From the NCBI RefSeq assembly GCF_025947225.1, contig NZ_CP110005.1, positions 2,108,001 to 2,172,000 of the forward strand: a stretch of DNA of 64,000 nucleotides, read 5' to 3'. Both the position numbers and the translations under genes were made by a program. Shown one piece after another: positions 17,665 through 25,794 of this stretch (within the stretch, counting starts at the first letter, position 1; every line of letters starts with the position of its first letter). The notes under the pieces are model-generated. The model was not told where the DNA came from. It saw only the letters and a list, made by a program, of their open reading frames with translations, and searched no databases. This DNA comes from Flavobacterium sp. N2270 (GTDB lineage: Bacteria > Bacteroidota > Bacteroidia > Flavobacteriales > Flavobacteriaceae).

Positions 17665-19104
17665 TTATTGTTCTACAAATTTAAGTCCGAAAGTTACAAT
17701 ATTTGCATTTAACCCATCATTTCTATCATAATGGCTCAATCGTAAATCAATATTTTTTAATCCGAATTTTAGTATTTTAAAAGACGTAAAAATATCAGTA
17801 TACCCTATTCCAATACCATATTGATTGGCATTAAAAGTAGATAAATCATAATCGGAAGTATAGTATTTTTCAGTTGATAAATGTGTTTCAAAAGGGGCAA
17901 AATATTTAGATTTATCTTGAGCATAATATCTATATGAAGGGTAAACAGTAAATTTATCAGTCACTTTAACAGGTAGTTCAATACTAGCAGTGTGTGCTGT
18001 AACTCCCCAATTATCCCAATAATATCTATAATATGTTCTAACTGTTACTCTTTCATTTAAATAATAATTTAAACGACCACCAACCGGTATTTTAAATCGA
18101 GAATTAGGTAAACGTTCTATATCGTCAGCTAATTGATATACACCTTGGTTTTGAGTTGTTGTATAAACAGGAATATACTGTGCATCTCCAATATAATAAT
18201 TGGCTTTATCGGCAAAATATACTCTTTGATAAGGAGTTGAAAGCATTCCTTGTTGAGATAAAATATCAAAAAATAATGAAAACTGCATTTTTTTAGTAGC
18301 TACTTGAGAAAAACCAAAAGAGGCAGAATATGAATTTCTATTGGTTCCGTTCCAACTTGAAAAATCAGAAGGTAAGTAACTTGTAGTAGGATTACCGTTT
18401 TGATCTAAAACTGTAATTCCACTAAAATATCCATTATTTTGGAAATTGGAACCGTATTTTGAATATTCACTTAATTCCGTAGGATAAATTGGTCTCCATT
18501 GATCTAAATAAACATTTCCTTTAATTGATATTTCAGAATTTTTATCATTAAATAGTTTTGTAATTCCACCACCAAAACCAATTGAGGTATAATCGTATTC
18601 ATTTGAAAAAGCAACATCTGCATTCCAAATAAAATTTCTATCATCACTACTATGACTATAGTTTGCAACTACAGACGCATAAACATCTGATGCAGAAGCT
18701 CCTGAACTAGCTTGCCAAGGTGTACCTGTAGGGCCAGTTGCTGAATCTCTGTCATCATCATCGTCATCGTCACCGCCACCAGAGGCTCCAGAAGCATTAA
18801 AAGGGTTAATATTACTCGAAGAGGCTGAAGTGTATGCAGAAAGTCCAACATCGATAGTTAAAACATCGTCATCGTTCATTGGTATTGCTACTACAATATT
18901 TGAAGCTAAATCTGTTAAGTCTTCAGTACCTATTCCACCTGAAACAGCAGAATGAATACCATCTTGTTTATAGTAACTTAGTAAAAAATCTACTTCTGTG
19001 CTCTCTAAAACACGTTTTTTGTATGTAACCGTAGTTGAATCTGTTTCTTGTGCAAAAGAAAAGATTGAAACAAACAGAACTAAAAAGGATAATTTATATT
19101 TCAT
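17665..19104 (-). CDS. DUF3570 outer-membrane-barrel-like protein
   Basis: A protein of 479 residues with a signal peptide (1-18, SFAQ). I recognise DUF3570 by the pattern of alternating beta strands with aromatic ends throughout (YRYYWDNWG, YPSYRYYAQ) and a C-terminal strand ending in Gln. A transmembrane beta-barrel is likely. Near residue 105 is a low-complexity insert: SGAS at 105-108, seven consecutive Asp at 112-118, and a second SGAS at 134-137. The SGA[S/T] pattern resembles ApbE flavinylation sites, although the usual upstream Asp is not in place. It lies 14 bp after DUF4266 and 10 bp before the response regulator. The function is not established. Confidence 0.85.
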   Translation of the reverse strand: MKYKLSFLVLFVSIFSFAQETDSTTVTYKKRVLESTEVDFLLSYYKQDGIHSAVSGGIGTEDLTDLASNIVVAIPMNDDDVLTIDVGLSAYTSASSSNINPFNASGASGGGDDDDDDDRDSATGPTGTPWQASSGASASDVYASVVANYSHSSDDRNFIWNADVAFSNEYDYTSIGFGGGITKLFNDKNSEISIKGNVYLDQWRPIYPTELSEYSKYGSNFQNNGYFSGITVLDQNGNPTTSYLPSDFSSWNGTNRNSYSASFGFSQVATKKMQFSLFFDILSQQGMLSTPYQRVYFADKANYYIGDAQYIPVYTTTQNQGVYQLADDIERLPNSRFKIPVGGRLNYYLNERVTVRTYYRYYWDNWGVTAHTASIELPVKVTDKFTVYPSYRYYAQDKSKYFAPFETHLSTEKYYTSDYDLSTFNANQYGIGIGYTDIFTSFKILKFGLKNIDLRLSHYDRNDGLNANIVTFGLKFVEQ

Positions 19105-19118
19105 TTAATTCTAATTTA

Positions 19119-19328
19119 TTAATTACAGCCGCAACCACCGCCTGTTTTTCCACCATTTGCTCCTGCAGCAGCTTCTCTATAGACTTGAAACGTAGTTTCA
19201 TATCGCTCAGAACTTCTGGCTGATAATTTCATATCAGGGTCGTTAATGTATTGCTTGTCGTATTCTTTTACAGAATTGCATGAAAAAAATGCAGTACAAA
19301 TACTACACAATAGAATTATTTTTTTCAT
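19119..19328 (-). CDS. DUF4266 small lipoprotein
   Basis: A protein of 69 residues. The signal and lipobox AFFSC place the lipidated Cys at 17, leaving a mature part of about 52 residues. The central conserved segment (YINDPDMKLSARSSER) is typical of DUF4266, and the tail is Gly-rich and ends GGGCGCN with C66 and C68. A lipidated, surface-anchored peptide with a terminal CxC suggests metal binding or disulfide chemistry, consistent with a thioredoxin in the same operon. It lies between apbE (11 bp) and DUF3570 (14 bp). The function is unknown. Confidence 0.85.
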   Translation of the reverse strand: MKKIILLCSICTAFFSCNSVKEYDKQYINDPDMKLSARSSERYETTFQVYREAAAGANGGKTGGGCGCN

Positions 19329-19339
19329 TTTATAGGGTA

Positions 19340-20317
19340 TTAATTATTTTTTAAATCGATATGTTTTGAAACATGAATAGCTCCTTTATCATCAACAATA
19401 ATGCATTCAATTCCATTTAATTGGTTTACTAAATCTAGTCCTACTTCTATTCCCATTACAAAAATGGATGTTGCTAAAGCATCGGCTAGTTCTGTTTTTT
19501 TGGCAAATACAGAAACGCTAACAATTCCGCTTGACGGATATCCTGTTCGTGGATCTATAATGTGTGAATATCTCGTTCCATTAAAAGTTACATACTTTTC
19601 ATAACTTCCAGAAGTTTCTACAGCACTATCTACTAAAGGAAAAGTAGCAAACACTTTGTTTTTATTCATTGGGTTTATAATTCCTACAGTCCAAGGCGAA
19701 CCATCTAATTGATTACCCCAAGTATTAATATCTCCTGAAACGTTTACAACACCTGCTTTACAACCTTTTTCTTGTAATAAATCTTTTATTTTATCGGCAA
19801 TATAACCTTGGCCTATTCCGCCTAAACCCAACTTCATTCCTTTATTTTTAAGGAAAACAGTAGTGTCTTTACTGTTAAAAATGATGTTTTGATACCCCAC
19901 TTTTGCTACCGAATTTTTAATTTCTTCTTCTGTAGGCATTTGCTTCATGCTTCCGTCGAATTTCCATATCCTATCCATAGAGGCATAACTAATATCAAAA
20001 GCACCATTAGTAAGTTTAGAAATCTTTACAGCTCTTTCCAATAAATCAAAAACTTCAAAATCAACTTTTACAGGTTGAATTCCTGCATTTTGATTAATTT
20101 TAGAAACTTGAGTAGTAGGAATCCAATCTGAAATTAAATGTTCTATTCTTTTTACTTCTCCAATAGCTTCTTTACAAAAGAAATTTCCCTCAACAGTATC
20201 TTTACTAATCACCGTAATTTCAAACGGACTTCCTAATACGGAATATTTTTTCTTATGAACAATTTGCCCAAAAGAAGTAATAGAGCTAATTAGTAAAAGA
20301 CATAATAAATTTTTCAT
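19340..20317 (-). CDS. apbE: FAD:protein FMN transferase
   Basis: A protein of 325 residues with an N-terminal signal peptide (about 1-17). ApbE/Ftp transfers FMN from FAD to a Ser/Thr of extracytoplasmic proteins. Family motifs present are KLGLGGIGQGYIADKI near 166-181, VNVSGDINTWG near 196 and the metal/FAD segment IIDPRTGYPSSG near 257. It is exported and therefore acts in the periplasm. Its acceptor is not an obvious NqrC/RnfG here; the operon partners DUF3570 and DUF4266 are candidates. It lies 5 bp after the thioredoxin gene. Confidence 0.93.
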   Translation of the reverse strand: MKNLLCLLLISSITSFGQIVHKKKYSVLGSPFEITVISKDTVEGNFFCKEAIGEVKRIEHLISDWIPTTQVSKINQNAGIQPVKVDFEVFDLLERAVKISKLTNGAFDISYASMDRIWKFDGSMKQMPTEEEIKNSVAKVGYQNIIFNSKDTTVFLKNKGMKLGLGGIGQGYIADKIKDLLQEKGCKAGVVNVSGDINTWGNQLDGSPWTVGIINPMNKNKVFATFPLVDSAVETSGSYEKYVTFNGTRYSHIIDPRTGYPSSGIVSVSVFAKKTELADALATSIFVMGIEVGLDLVNQLNGIECIIVDDKGAIHVSKHIDLKNN

Positions 20318-20322
20318 TATTT

Positions 20323-20757
20323 TTATTTTTCTACAGCATGAATCATTTTAATGTATTCTTCAGGAGAAACATTTTTATAACCCATTTTGCTTAAAATTTT
20401 ACCCGATTTATCTAAGATAACAACTAAAGGAAAACTTCCTTCTACATTATATTTCTCGGCTAATTTTCTGTTTTTTTCTGTTTGACTATCTTCTAGTTGA
20501 TTTGCTTTTTTTCTAGGAAAATCAGCTTTAACAATAATCCAGTTTGCATTTGCTTCTTTTTTAAAAGCTTCTGATTGCCAAATATTTCTATCTAATTTTA
20601 TACACGGAGCACACCAATCAGAACCTGAAAAAACAAGTATAATATTTTTGTTTTCTTCATTTGCCAGTTGTTTTGCTTCTTCAAAGTCAAATTTCCAATC
20701 TTGGGAATAAACTAATGAACTAAATAAAACTGTAGCTATTAATAAAATATTTTTCAT
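20323..20757 (-). CDS. Periplasmic thioredoxin-family protein
   Basis: A protein of 144 residues with a signal peptide cleaved near SLVYSQ (18). The thioredoxin fold has the active site WCAPC (C49, C52) in FSGSDWCAPCIKLD, followed by the family cis-Pro region GSFPLVVILD. It belongs to the thioredoxin_7/DsbD-gamma-like group. It is the first gene of the run trx-apbE-DUF4266-DUF3570-RR-HK, all spaced by 5-14 bp or overlapping. It could keep the CxC of the DUF4266 lipoprotein reduced, which is an inference from the neighbourhood. Confidence 0.9.
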   Translation of the reverse strand: MKNILLIATVLFSSLVYSQDWKFDFEEAKQLANEENKNIILVFSGSDWCAPCIKLDRNIWQSEAFKKEANANWIIVKADFPRKKANQLEDSQTEKNRKLAEKYNVEGSFPLVVILDKSGKILSKMGYKNVSPEEYIKMIHAVEK

Positions 20758-20824
20758 TGTTTCTAAATTTAGAAGTACAAATTAACACTTTTTTTAAGAT
20801 GATTAAAGCCAAGAATTTGAAATT

Positions 20825-20841
20825 TAAGTAAAACTTAAGTA
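20825..20841. promoter_or_regulatory. Direct repeat upstream of the thioredoxin operon
   Basis: TTAAGT at 20825-20830 and 20836-20841 repeats with an 11-bp period (ACTTAA on the coding minus strand). The half-site resembles the TCTTAA pair before the efflux operon. It may be the binding site of the OmpR-type regulator encoded in this operon. I found no convincing -7 box for the operon. The rest of the 227-bp divergent region shows nothing else. Confidence 0.3.
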
Positions 20842-20984
20842 AACTATTTTACTATTTGAGGAAAACCGTAATTATTAAGGCTTTCTTTTTTTTATTTTTG
20901 TAAGAAATTTAATAATTCAAACTAGGATTTTTATTATATTTGAGAAATAATAATTCGTTATTCTATAATCTTAATTTTTAAAAT

Positions 20985-22007
20985 ATGCCAACTATTCAGC
21001 AAATCGTTAAGGAAATTAGAAAAACTCTATCAAGTTTTGATATTACAAAGGGAATAGAGTTGTCTGACAATGAAGCTAAGACTAGAATGTATTTAGTGGA
21101 ACCTTTTTTTGAATCTTTAAGATACAATAGAGGATTTGAAAATAGTAACTTAGTTCCTGAATATGATGCTGATTTTGCAAGTTTAAAAGGTAAAAAAGTA
21201 GATTATGCGATATTGTTTAGGAATAAACCAGAAATTATTGTTGAAGTAAAAAAGTGTAGTGTAAAATTAAATGATAAGCATCTTGCTCAATTAAATGAAT
21301 ATTTTAATAATACAAATGATTGTAAAATTGGTATATTAACCAATGGAATTCAATATGAATTTTATTGTAGAAATAATAATGGTAATAATAATGGATTACA
21401 CCCTACCCCTTTTTATGTTTTTGATTGGGAAAATATTGATGGTAGTCAATTAGAAAAATTAGCTGAATTTTATGTTACTGAAATTAACACCAAAGATATT
21501 ATAGATTCAGCTCAGGATTCTTTTTTCATGGAAGGATTTGAAGAAGCTCTTTTTAAAGAACTCGTAAAGCCTTCAACTGAATTTGTAAAAGCTGTTTTTT
21601 CACATATGAATGGCAAGAGATTAACCGAGAATATTGAAAAACAAATTAGAGATTTAATAAATTCCGTTTCTATTAAATCAGCTTTAGATCGATTGATTAT
21701 AGAGGAATCATCAAATGCAAATTCAGGAATCATTACAACAGATGATGAACTAAAAGTTTATCATGTTATAAAAACAATTCTTGCTCAACATAAACAAATT
21801 GAAACTAATTCTGTTGGTTATAAAGATTTTAAAGGAAAGTTTTCAATAATTCTTGATGACAATCAAAAGAAAAAAGTATGTGATTTATATATAACTCCAA
21901 CAAGTCATAAGATTGATATTGATGGAGAAAAAATTGAAATTCCTGATATTGATAGTATTGTAAAGTTAAAAAAGAGACTAATAGATAAAGCATTATCACT
22001 GTTATAA
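20985..22007 (+). CDS. Orphan HsdR N-terminal-domain (type I restriction nuclease-like) protein
   Basis: A protein of 340 residues. Residues about 20-130 match the PD-(D/E)xK nuclease domain seen at the N-terminus of HsdR, with D73 (KKVDYAILF) and the pair E87-x-K89 (IIVEVKK). There is no helicase domain and no hsdM/hsdS nearby, so this is not a functional type I system. The C-terminal 200 residues are helical and not recognised. Stand-alone proteins of this kind are common in bacteria and of unknown role, perhaps in DNA repair or defence. It is transcribed alone, divergent from the thioredoxin operon. Confidence 0.8.
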   Translation: MPTIQQIVKEIRKTLSSFDITKGIELSDNEAKTRMYLVEPFFESLRYNRGFENSNLVPEYDADFASLKGKKVDYAILFRNKPEIIVEVKKCSVKLNDKHLAQLNEYFNNTNDCKIGILTNGIQYEFYCRNNNGNNNGLHPTPFYVFDWENIDGSQLEKLAEFYVTEINTKDIIDSAQDSFFMEGFEEALFKELVKPSTEFVKAVFSHMNGKRLTENIEKQIRDLINSVSIKSALDRLIIEESSNANSGIITTDDELKVYHVIKTILAQHKQIETNSVGYKDFKGKFSIILDDNQKKKVCDLYITPTSHKIDIDGEKIEIPDIDSIVKLKKRLIDKALSLL

Positions 22008-22022
22008 TTACATTCTTAAACG

Positions 22023-24050
22023 TTAAACCAAACCATTATACTTTCTCACAAACCATTCCGTAGCTAATGTAATGGCTAACAAAATTAAAAGCCATTTTAA
22101 GTCAATTAGTGGAGATTTTTGTACTACTTGCTTAGCAATTGGCTTGTATTGTTCGTCTTTGATTAAAACGTCTATTAAACGCTCAATTTGATTAGGATGA
22201 TAGACATTACCATTGGTATTCTTAGCCAATTGTGTCAGTTGGTCTTTATTTGGGTTTACAAATTGTTTTTCGCTGTTGTAGTCCAAAACTTCAAAACTTC
22301 CGTTAAACACCTCTTTTTGTTTCGTTTCTCTAACTGTAAACGAATAGTTTCCTGCTTCTAAATCGTTAAATACAACTTCAAAATCTGTGTTGGTTTTAAT
22401 AAAATTGTATTTCAATGCTTTTTTAGTTGATTGGTTTACCAATGTTATTTCCAAAAGTGCATCAGCATCAAATTCATAGTTTTTATTGAAATATTGTGCT
22501 TTAATACTAATGTTTTCGCCTGTATTATAAAAGTTTTCATGTTGTACAACCAAATTCTTTTTAACATCGTTTGAAATCAAATACTGAATGGTTTTATCCA
22601 TAAACAAATCGAAATCTTTAAAATCATTCTTTGCTAAATAGGTTTCGCTTCTCCATTTCCAAAGGTTTTCTCCAAATAAATATGAAGTTCGTTGTTTGTT
22701 TACTTCGGTAAAAGCCAATAAAGGCGTTTCTAAAGTAACATTTCGAACACGAGCAAAAAGCAATGTTTCTATTTTAGTTTTTGGAACAATGGAAACAAAT
22801 TTATTTTCTAATGGAGAAAAGTTTTCAAAGCCAATATTCTGTTGAGAAAAGTTGGTAAATGATGAATTAAAATTGGCTGAGTAATTTTCAGTTTGATTGG
22901 TGCTTTGAAAAGTAAAGTCGTCTTGGTTTTTATTTAAAAAAGTAAAATCGGTATGCTTTCCTGTTAGGATAAAACAATTTGAATTCCTGTTTTTTATGTA
23001 ATTAAAAACCGATTGAAATTTAGAATTGGGTTGATAAATTATAAATAAATTAAATTCATCTAATGATTTGATTTCTTTAATATTAACCACATTTACTTTA
23101 CGCTGTTCATTAACTTCGATACTTCTTTTTAACACACTAATATCTGGATGATTAATATCGGTAATTAAAGCAATTTCACTACGCTGATCTAAAATTTCAA
23201 CCGCAAAATATTTAGAGTTATTGGTTTTGTTTTTTTCTGTAGATAAAGGTGAAATTACTGCTGTATATTTTTGAATTCCAACTTTAGTTGCAGGCAATAA
23301 AGCATTTACTGTAATTGTTCTTTTCTCTTTGGTAAATCGTACTTTTTCTTTAAATACAACCTGATTTCCCTGCAGGATTGAAAACGTAGTTTCAACCGCT
23401 TGGTTTCCGTTGTATTGCAAAAAGATTTCGACAGGAAATTTATTTCTTAAAAAAGCGTATTTATTCACGTTGATTTGCGCTACTTTTAAATCAACTACAG
23501 TTGTTGTATCACCTAATATTATTGGGTTTACCGAAATATTTTCAGGAAAAGCATACACATAATCGTTTCCTTGTGTTTGATTTCCATCAGTAAATAAAAC
23601 AACAGGATATTTCTTGTTGCGATACAATTGCTTTAGTTCTTTAGCAACGTTATCAATACGTGTTTGCTTTCCTTTAAAATCAGGATTTTCAGACGATTTT
23701 AAACCTTCATCAAAAGTATACGCTTGAACAGCATATTTATCGTCAAGATCTTTGTTTTTAAGAATTACGTTGAATAATTCGGTTACTTTAGAAGTATTCT
23801 CTAATTCTGCAATAGAGCTAGAATTATCAGCAATTATAGGTAGAGGAATTTTCTCAATTTCGTTAATTTTTCTACTGATTATAGGGTTTATAAGCAATAG
23901 CAGAATTGTAAAAATGGAAATAAAACGTAAAAAAGCCAAAAACAACGTCACTTTTGACCTGTTTTTGGCTTTGTATATATATTGATAAAACGACAATAAT
24001 GCAGAGATTACTACTGAAAGTACTAGAAGCAAGATTGTGGTTTTGGTCAT
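22023..24050 (-). CDS. Membrane-anchored VWA-like protein of unknown function
   Basis: A protein of 675 residues. Two N-terminal membrane segments (about 5-25 and 36-57) are followed by a domain starting PIIADNSSSIAEL, which supplies a MIDAS-type D75-x-S77-x-S79, with VLFTDGNQ further on as in von Willebrand A domains. A large beta-rich extracytoplasmic region follows, and a C-terminal membrane helix lies near 650-667. The layout resembles BatA/BatB-like or aerotolerance-type membrane proteins of Bacteroidota, but no MoxR ATPase or DUF58 gene is adjacent. It follows fabG by 4 bp and may share its transcript. The function is not known. Confidence 0.8.
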   Translation of the reverse strand: MTKTTILLLVLSVVISALLSFYQYIYKAKNRSKVTLFLAFLRFISIFTILLLLINPIISRKINEIEKIPLPIIADNSSSIAELENTSKVTELFNVILKNKDLDDKYAVQAYTFDEGLKSSENPDFKGKQTRIDNVAKELKQLYRNKKYPVVLFTDGNQTQGNDYVYAFPENISVNPIILGDTTTVVDLKVAQINVNKYAFLRNKFPVEIFLQYNGNQAVETTFSILQGNQVVFKEKVRFTKEKRTITVNALLPATKVGIQKYTAVISPLSTEKNKTNNSKYFAVEILDQRSEIALITDINHPDISVLKRSIEVNEQRKVNVVNIKEIKSLDEFNLFIIYQPNSKFQSVFNYIKNRNSNCFILTGKHTDFTFLNKNQDDFTFQSTNQTENYSANFNSSFTNFSQQNIGFENFSPLENKFVSIVPKTKIETLLFARVRNVTLETPLLAFTEVNKQRTSYLFGENLWKWRSETYLAKNDFKDFDLFMDKTIQYLISNDVKKNLVVQHENFYNTGENISIKAQYFNKNYEFDADALLEITLVNQSTKKALKYNFIKTNTDFEVVFNDLEAGNYSFTVRETKQKEVFNGSFEVLDYNSEKQFVNPNKDQLTQLAKNTNGNVYHPNQIERLIDVLIKDEQYKPIAKQVVQKSPLIDLKWLLILLAITLATEWFVRKYNGLV

Positions 24051-24054
24051 CCTA

Positions 24055-24801
24055 TTAAGTTAACATTCCTCCATCTACATTAATAACTTGTCCGGTTACA
24101 TAAGCACTCATATCTGAAGCTAAGAACACACAAACATTTGCAATATCTTCTGGAGTACCACCTCTTTTTAACGGAATAGATTCTCTCCAACCTTTTACAG
24201 TGTCTTCGTTTAATTTTGCAGTCATTTCAGTTTCAATAAAACCAGGAGCAATAGCGTTTGAACGAATATTTCTAGAGCCTAATTCTAAAGCGATTGATTT
24301 AGTAAAACCAATCATACCTGCTTTAGAAGCTGCATAATTTGCTTGTCCAGCGTTACCCTTCACTCCTACTACACTACTCATATTAATGATAGAGCCTTTA
24401 CGGTTTTTCAACATTATTTTTTGTACTGCTTTAGTCATGTTAAATACCGACTTTAAGTTGATTTCGATAACCGCATCAAAATCTTCCTCGCTCATACGCA
24501 TTAACAAGTTATCTTTTGTAACACCCGCATTATTAATTAAAATATCGATAGTTCCAAATTCAGCAATTACATCATCAATTAATTTTTGAGCTTCGTTGAA
24601 ATCTGCTGCATTTGATTTAAATCCTTTAGCTTTAACACCTAAAGCATTTAATTCATTTTCTAAAGCTGTTGCTGATTCTACAGATGAACTGTATGTAAAT
24701 GCAACATTAGCACCTTGTTGTGCAAAAACTTCTGCAATACCTTTGCCAATACCTCTACTAGCACCAGTAATAATAGCAACTTTACCTTCTAATAATTTCA
24801 T
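24055..24801 (-). CDS. fabG: 3-oxoacyl-[acyl-carrier-protein] reductase
   Basis: A protein of 248 residues, a short-chain dehydrogenase that reduces beta-ketoacyl-ACP with NADPH in fatty acid elongation. The Rossmann motif GASRGIGKG is at 13-21, the NNAG strand at 90-93, and the catalytic triad at S143, Y156 and K160 (NYAASKAG). The C-terminal motif TGQVINVDGGM is typical of FabG. The length matches. It is transcribed divergently from the ECF sigma gene. Confidence 0.95.
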   Translation of the reverse strand: MKLLEGKVAIITGASRGIGKGIAEVFAQQGANVAFTYSSSVESATALENELNALGVKAKGFKSNAADFNEAQKLIDDVIAEFGTIDILINNAGVTKDNLLMRMSEEDFDAVIEINLKSVFNMTKAVQKIMLKNRKGSIINMSSVVGVKGNAGQANYAASKAGMIGFTKSIALELGSRNIRSNAIAPGFIETEMTAKLNEDTVKGWRESIPLKRGGTPEDIANVCVFLASDMSAYVTGQVINVDGGMLT

Positions 24802-24838
24802 AAAATGTATATTCGTTTAGTTTGTTTCAATTAAAGTT

Positions 24839-24846
24839 CAAATATA
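24839..24846 (-). promoter_or_regulatory. Putative fabG -7 promoter element
   Basis: TATATTTG on the minus strand matches the TAnnTTTG consensus and sits 38 bp before the fabG start. No good -33 TTG is seen at 19-21 nt upstream. Confidence 0.45.
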
Positions 24847-24929
24847 GGAATATTTTAATCTTTTAAAAATAGTAAGTTTTAGATTAAACCTTTTTTATTA
24901 GTTTTGGTCTTAAGAACAATGTATAATTA

Positions 24930-25478
24930 ATGACGCAAATAAAACGTAATTTTAATTCTGTTTACAACGAATACCATCTTTTGGTATATAATGTTGCGCT
25001 TAATTATGTTCAAAATATTGAAGATGCTGAAGAAATTACTCAGGATGTATTCTTAAAAGTACACGAATCATTATCTGACTTTAAAGAAAACTCATCGCTC
25101 AAAACATGGTTATATCGTATAACTATAAATCAATCTTTAGATTTTATAAAAAAGAAAAACAGTAAAAAAAGATTTTTTATCTTTGGAAAAAAGAGTCAAA
25201 ATGAATTTGAATTAATAAATATTTCCAATTTTGAACATCCTGGAATACTCCTAGAACAACAAGAAGATGCTAAAGTATTGTTTCTAGTAATTAATTCTTT
25301 GCCAGTAAATCAGAAAACGGCATTTATTCTTTCAAAAGTTGATGGATTAAGTAATCCTGAAGTATCTGAAATTATGGAAATAAGTATTTCTGCGGTTGAA
25401 TCTTTAATTTTTAGAGCAAAAAAAGAATTAAAAGAAAAATTATCAAATAAATTTGAAGAATATCGCAAGAATAAATAA
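24930..25478 (+). CDS. ECF-family RNA polymerase sigma factor
   Basis: A protein of 182 residues. Region 2 (about 10-75) includes the polymerase-binding helix EDAEEITQDVFLKVHESL. Region 4 (about 125-175) has the helix-turn-helix LSNPEVSEIMEISISAVESLIFRAKKEL. There is no C-terminal extension. The next genes encode a small single-pass membrane protein and a periplasmic Spy/CnrX-like protein, the partners expected of a metal-responsive ECF such as CnrH. Three identical-spacing promoters nearby (GCAAGAA-N14-CGTCTAAA) carry the CGTC -10 core that ECF factors commonly read. I see no such site before the sigma gene itself. Confidence 0.93.
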   Translation: MTQIKRNFNSVYNEYHLLVYNVALNYVQNIEDAEEITQDVFLKVHESLSDFKENSSLKTWLYRITINQSLDFIKKKNSKKRFFIFGKKSQNEFELINISNFEHPGILLEQQEDAKVLFLVINSLPVNQKTAFILSKVDGLSNPEVSEIMEISISAVESLIFRAKKELKEKLSNKFEEYRKNK

Positions 25479-25493
25479 TTTATTTCGTCTAAA
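25465..25493 (+). promoter_or_regulatory. ECF promoter A (before anti-sigma candidate)
   Basis: GCAAGAA at 25465-25471, 14 nt, CGTCTAAA at 25486-25493. The -35 lies inside the last codons of the sigma gene. The distance from CGTC to the next ATG (25520) is 34 bp. Two more copies with the same spacing and the same distance to an ATG lie at 28005 and 31907, which makes chance unlikely. Confidence 0.8.
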
Positions 25494-25519
25494 ATAATGA
25501 AAGTTAAAACTGAAATACA

Positions 25520-25789
25520 ATGGAAAAAGATAGATGGATTGAAAATGTATTAAATAGTACAAATGGAATTACTAAAGTAAGTCCAAACGATCAATTATTT
25601 TCTAAAATACAGTCAAGAATAAACGATCAAAAACCTGCAGAAACATATGTGAAATGGTTAATTGCAGCATCAATTGTTGTACTTATTTCGTTAAATACAA
25701 CTTATATATTACAAAAAAATTCTACTAACAAACAGAATAATGACAATATTACTTCTTTAGTAAAAACTGCCAATAATCAATTATACTAA
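25520..25789 (+). CDS. Small single-pass membrane protein, candidate anti-sigma factor
   Basis: A protein of 89 residues. A 42-residue N-terminal cytoplasmic part contains an amphipathic segment (SPNDQLFSKIQSRINDQ). It is followed by one membrane helix (about 45-63, WLIAASIVVLISLNTTYIL) and a short Asn-rich periplasmic tail. Size and topology match CnrY-type minimal anti-sigma factors (about 95 residues), and it directly follows the ECF gene. Sequence homology to CnrY is not evident to me. It is preceded by ECF promoter A and followed 5 bp later by the Spy/CnrX-like gene. Confidence 0.75.
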   Translation: MEKDRWIENVLNSTNGITKVSPNDQLFSKIQSRINDQKPAETYVKWLIAASIVVLISLNTTYILQKNSTNKQNNDNITSLVKTANNQLY

Positions 25790-25794
25790 TTAAG

